Source: Sva-07 sp964651825
GTDB lineage: Bacteria > Actinomycetota > Acidimicrobiia > Acidimicrobiales > Ilumatobacteraceae
Assembly: GCA_964651825.1 (NCBI GenBank)
Contig: CAZYWK010000001.1
Span: forward strand, 62,001 to 126,000
Reading direction: 5' to 3'
DNA length: 64,000 nt
The notes beneath the pieces are model-generated. The model was not told the DNA's origin and ran no database searches. It worked only from the letters and a program-made list of their open reading frames with translations. This document shows positions 61,824 to 64,000 of the stretch, in pieces (the first letter of the stretch is position 1; each line of letters begins with the position of its first letter). The position numbers were made by a program, and so were the translations under genes.

Positions 61824-62095
61824 GGGACGGACACGTCGACGCCGAAGAACGTGCACGTCGTGTCGAGCTCGGTCACCACCTCGACGGCGGTCTGCACCTT
61901 CGACGCACAGTCCTGGAGCGCGGCGCGTTGTGACCAGGCGGCAAAGCCGAGCAGCAGCAGCAACACTGCGACCACGACCTTCTGGACGATCGTCTGCAGG
62001 ATCCAGATCGCCACCACGGCGCCGACCAGGCACACGAGCGCCGCGACCAGCGCGACGTTCTGCGCCTGATCGAGGTCGAGATCGATTCCGAGCAC
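61820..62095 (-). CDS. small membrane protein
   Basis: A 91-residue protein with two hydrophobic helices (~13-33 and ~35-56) and a C-terminal ~35-residue segment with two Cys (ALQDCASKV and TTCTFF). GTG 62095 is proposed because TATGGT is 6 nt upstream on the minus strand, like other GTG starts here. It precedes the MFS gene with a GTGA overlap, so the two are an operon and may act together. No family is recognised. Confidence 0.55.
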   Translation of the reverse strand: MLGIDLDLDQAQNVALVAALVCLVGAVVAIWILQTIVQKVVVAVLLLLLGFAAWSQRAALQDCASKVQTAVEVVTELDTTCTFFGVDVSVP

Positions 62096-62165
62096 CAGCC
62101 GACCATACAAGCCGTCCTGCACACCGGCCCCGGATGATGGCGGGCTCGCCGTCAGCGGCGGTCGG

Positions 62166-62171
62166 TACCAT
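62166..62171 (+). promoter_or_regulatory. leaderless -10 hexamer TACCAT for the DUF3151 gene
   Basis: TACCAT then 7 nt then ATG 62179. It decides this start over ATG 62170, which would lie inside the hexamer. Confidence 0.6.
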
Positions 62172-62178
62172 GCGGGCA

Positions 62179-62613
62179 ATGAGTGATCAGCCGATCCAGA
62201 TGTCGCACGGGTTGCCGACCACGGTGCTCCCGGCGCCGCCGAGCGCCGAGGCCGAGGCACTGGTGGCCGCGCTGGCGCTCGACGGCGACGATCGGCGGGC
62301 AGCCGTCGCCACCGTCGCTGCGGGCTCGCCGCGGTTCCTCGACGCCTGGGCGACGTTGGGCGACCTGGGCCGTGACCCGATCGAGCGATACGCGTACTAC
62401 CGCGTCGGCTATCACCGCGGGCTCGACACGCTGCGCGCCAACGGCTGGCGGGGAAGTGGCTACGTGCGCTGGAGCGAGCCGACCAACCGCGGGTTCCTGC
62501 GGGCATTGCGCGGGCTGGGGGAGATGGCCGCGGCGATCGGCGAGGACGACGAGGCCGAACGCTGCCAACTGTTCCTCCTGCAGCTCGACCCGTCCGGCGT
62601 TCCCCACGGCTGA
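62179..62613 (+). CDS. DUF3151 family protein
   Basis: A 144-residue soluble helical protein that matches the actinobacterial DUF3151 family (Rv0360c-like): RFLDAWATLGDLGRD, YYRVGYHRGLDTLRANGW, TNRGFLRALRGLGEMAAAIGEDDEAERC and a short QLDPSGVP end. No function is known. It precedes mobA by 10 bp, a likely operon. Confidence 0.85.
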   Translation: MSDQPIQMSHGLPTTVLPAPPSAEAEALVAALALDGDDRRAAVATVAAGSPRFLDAWATLGDLGRDPIERYAYYRVGYHRGLDTLRANGWRGSGYVRWSEPTNRGFLRALRGLGEMAAAIGEDDEAERCQLFLLQLDPSGVPHG

Positions 62614-62623
62614 GGCCAGAGCG

Positions 62624-63178
62624 ATGACGCCCGCCGGAGCGGTGCTCACCGGTGGGCGGAGCTCGCGGATGGGCCGCGACAAGGCGTTCGTCGAGGTCGA
62701 CGGCGTGGCGATGGGCGCACGGATGGTCGCCACGCTGCGCGCCGCCGGCTGCGAGCCCGTCGTGTTCGTCGGCGGCGACCAGGACGGTTTGGCCGCCCTC
62801 GGCGCCGACGTGGTCTCCGACTCCGCACCTGGGGAGGGCCCGCTCGCCGGCGTCGTCACTGCCCTGGAGGCGAGCGCCGGCGTCGCCGGTCTGGTCGTGG
62901 TCGTCTCGTGCGACCTGCCGTTCCTGCAGGTCGACGACGTGACACGCCTCATCCGGCGGGCCGAGACGACGACCGCCGACGTGGTGCTCGCCCGGGCCGA
63001 CCGCACGCAACCGCTGTGCGCGGTGTGGGCCACGGTCGCCACCGAGCGCGTTCGCGACGCGTTCGACCGCGGTGTGCGTTCGATGCACGGCGTGCTCGAG
63101 GAACTCGCGGTCGACGAGGTGCGCCTGCCTGTGGGGTCGCTGCGCAACATCAACACCCTCGGCGACCTCGATCAGTAG
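62624..63178 (+). CDS. mobA: molybdenum cofactor guanylyltransferase (MobA-like)
   Basis: Adds GMP to molybdopterin to make the bis-MGD cofactor. The 184-residue protein has the nucleotide-binding LTGGRSSRMGRDKAFVEVDG, the metal-binding SCDLPFL and a C-terminal RNINTLGDLD. The canonical LAGG is LTGG here. ATG 62624 has no clear signal. No molybdoenzyme genes are in the window. Confidence 0.87.
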   Translation: MTPAGAVLTGGRSSRMGRDKAFVEVDGVAMGARMVATLRAAGCEPVVFVGGDQDGLAALGADVVSDSAPGEGPLAGVVTALEASAGVAGLVVVVSCDLPFLQVDDVTRLIRRAETTTADVVLARADRTQPLCAVWATVATERVRDAFDRGVRSMHGVLEELAVDEVRLPVGSLRNINTLGDLDQ

Positions 63179-63187
63179 CCTGACGTC

Positions 63188-63505
63188 GTGGCTTACGGAG
63201 AGATCAGCGTCGACGAACTCGCAGCACTCGGCGAGGGTGTGACCCTCATCGACGTGCGCGAACCCGATGAGTGGGCCGAGGGCCACGTACCGTGGGCGGT
63301 GCACCTCCCGCTCGGAACGGTGCCCGACCATGTCGAAGCGTTCGACGGCTCACCCACCTACGTCATCTGCAAAGCCGGCGGTCGCAGCGCCCGCGCCTGT
63401 GAGTTCGCCGCCGAGCAGGGCCGCGACACGGTCAACGTGCTCGGCGGGATGCTCGCCTGGGAGGCCGCTGGCCATGCGGTCAGTGCTGAGCCCGCCGGCC
63501 GATGA
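63188..63505 (+). CDS. rhodanese-like domain protein
   Basis: A single rhodanese domain, 105 residues, with the catalytic loop VICKAGGRSA containing the active Cys and the N-terminal VTLIDVREPDEWAEGHVPWAVHLPLG. It moves sulfane sulfur between donors and acceptors. GTG 63188 has TAGCCT 6 nt upstream. Sits 9 bp after mobA, so a molybdenum cofactor sulfur role is possible but not shown. Confidence 0.87.
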   Translation: MAYGEISVDELAALGEGVTLIDVREPDEWAEGHVPWAVHLPLGTVPDHVEAFDGSPTYVICKAGGRSARACEFAAEQGRDTVNVLGGMLAWEAAGHAVSAEPAGR

Positions 63506-63550
63506 TGCGGCGGACCTCGTGAACCCGTCCGGCGCCGAACGCCGCACCGC

Positions 63551-64000
63551 ATGAGCGTCGATCCGCGCCCGGCGCGCATCGACTACGAGTGGATCGACGA
63601 GCAGGACCAGCTCGAAGCGCTCGTGGCCACGCTGCTCGCCTGCGACCGGTATGCACTCGACACCGAGTTCCATCGTGAGCGCACCTACTTCCCGAAGCTC
63701 GCGCTGATCCAGGTCGCCTGGCACGATCGCGAGGTCGGTCAGCGGGTCGCGCTCGTCGATCCGTTGGCCGTCGATGTGCACGCGATCGCTCCCTTGCTCA
63801 CTTCCGACGTGCTCTGTGTGATCCACGCCGCCCAGCAGGATCTCGACGTGCTCACCCACGCGGCCGGGGCGATCCCGGCGCGGATGTTCGACACCCAGAT
63901 CGCGGCCGGTTTCCTCGGCTACGGCACGCCGTCGCTCGTGTCGCTGCTCCAGGGCGAGGTCGGCGTCTCGCCGCCGAAGGGTGATCGGCTCACCGACTGG
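63551..64000 (+). CDS. ribonuclease D-like 3'-5' exonuclease, 3' end missing
   Basis: A DEDD-type exonuclease running off the window end; 150 codons are visible. Exo I is YALDTEFHRERTYFPKLALIQ, with the Asp and Glu metal ligands, and Exo II is HAAQQDLDVLTH. The rest (DTQIAAGFLGYG, SLVSLLQGEVGVSPPK) is usual for RNase D; the Exo III motif and HRDC domain, if present, lie beyond the edge. ATG 63551 is 45 bp after the rhodanese stop. Involved in tRNA or mRNA 3'-end trimming by family. Confidence 0.85.
   Translation, partial: MSVDPRPARIDYEWIDEQDQLEALVATLLACDRYALDTEFHRERTYFPKLALIQVAWHDREVGQRVALVDPLAVDVHAIAPLLTSDVLCVIHAAQQDLDVLTHAAGAIPARMFDTQIAAGFLGYGTPSLVSLLQGEVGVSPPKGDRLTDW

Overview
The window is one stretch of high-GC chromosome from a draft assembly; a run of exactly 100 N at 59638-59737 marks a scaffold gap. 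Gene content points to an actinobacterium of the Acidimicrobiia/Ilumatobacter type: a DUF3151 gene, a DUF2510 membrane protein, an actinobacterial GuaB1, an LldD2-like lactate dehydrogenase, an actinobacterial two-subunit glutamate synthase, and many leaderless promoters. The taxonomic call is an inference from gene families; no rRNA is present. I see no phage, IS element, CRISPR array or tRNA, so this is mostly housekeeping DNA with some unusual proteins and intergenic elements.

Layout. 1-5.8 kb: the end of glyS, a small monooxygenase, then trpC and trpFBA, with ppk2 inserted on the opposite strand between trpC and trpF. 5.9-12.5 kb: nitroreductase and aconitase, divergent from a GntR regulator with a shared palindromic promoter, then lactate dehydrogenase, a crotonase and a TetR regulator. 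12.5-14.5 kb: a hemerythrin-SRPBCC fusion and a hydrolase. 14.7-20.8 kb: gltBD. 20.9-30.2 kb: a LysM lipoprotein, an MBL hydrolase divergent from a ProA-like dehydrogenase, a secreted CAP protein with three repeats, a CPBP protease, panC with a P1 peptidase, and a hexapeptide acyltransferase. 30.2-39 kb: a heterodimeric ABC exporter, a DUF2510 protein, a phosphatase, a methyltransferase, a divergent EthD/SDR pair and a conserved hypothetical. 39-47 kb: ctaA, the livHMGF branched-chain amino-acid ABC transporter, gdhA and the cognate-type substrate-binding lipoprotein. 47-53 kb: crotonase, nitroreductase, xylulokinase, a J-domain protein, hydrolases and a Sua5-type enzyme. 53-59.6 kb: guaB1-cmk-plsC, an M18 aminopeptidase, a phosphatase and pyk. 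After the gap: a hydrolase, an MFS transporter, a small membrane protein, a DUF3151 gene, mobA, a rhodanese and the start of an RNase D-like gene that runs off the end.

Functional links. Nitrogen and amino-acid metabolism dominate: gltBD and gdhA for glutamate, livHMGF plus the lipoprotein for uptake, the trp genes, and a ProA-like enzyme. Central carbon is represented by aconitase, pyruvate kinase and lactate dehydrogenase.

Most notable observations. (1) The branched-chain amino-acid binding lipoprotein (45452-46924) appears circularly permuted: the usual C-terminal lobe segment lies before the usual N-terminal lobe. (2) LivH carries a signal peptide and an extra extracytoplasmic domain fused before the permease. 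(3) Many starts lack a Shine-Dalgarno sequence and have a TANNNT hexamer exactly 6-8 nt upstream of the start codon, a leaderless signature that also fixes several start sites. (4) Several convergent gene pairs are separated by long hairpins or related dispersed repeats, and one repeat copy has entered a J-domain coding sequence. (5) The pyk-hydrolase junction consists of 14-bp minisatellite units running from the pyk stop codon to the next start.
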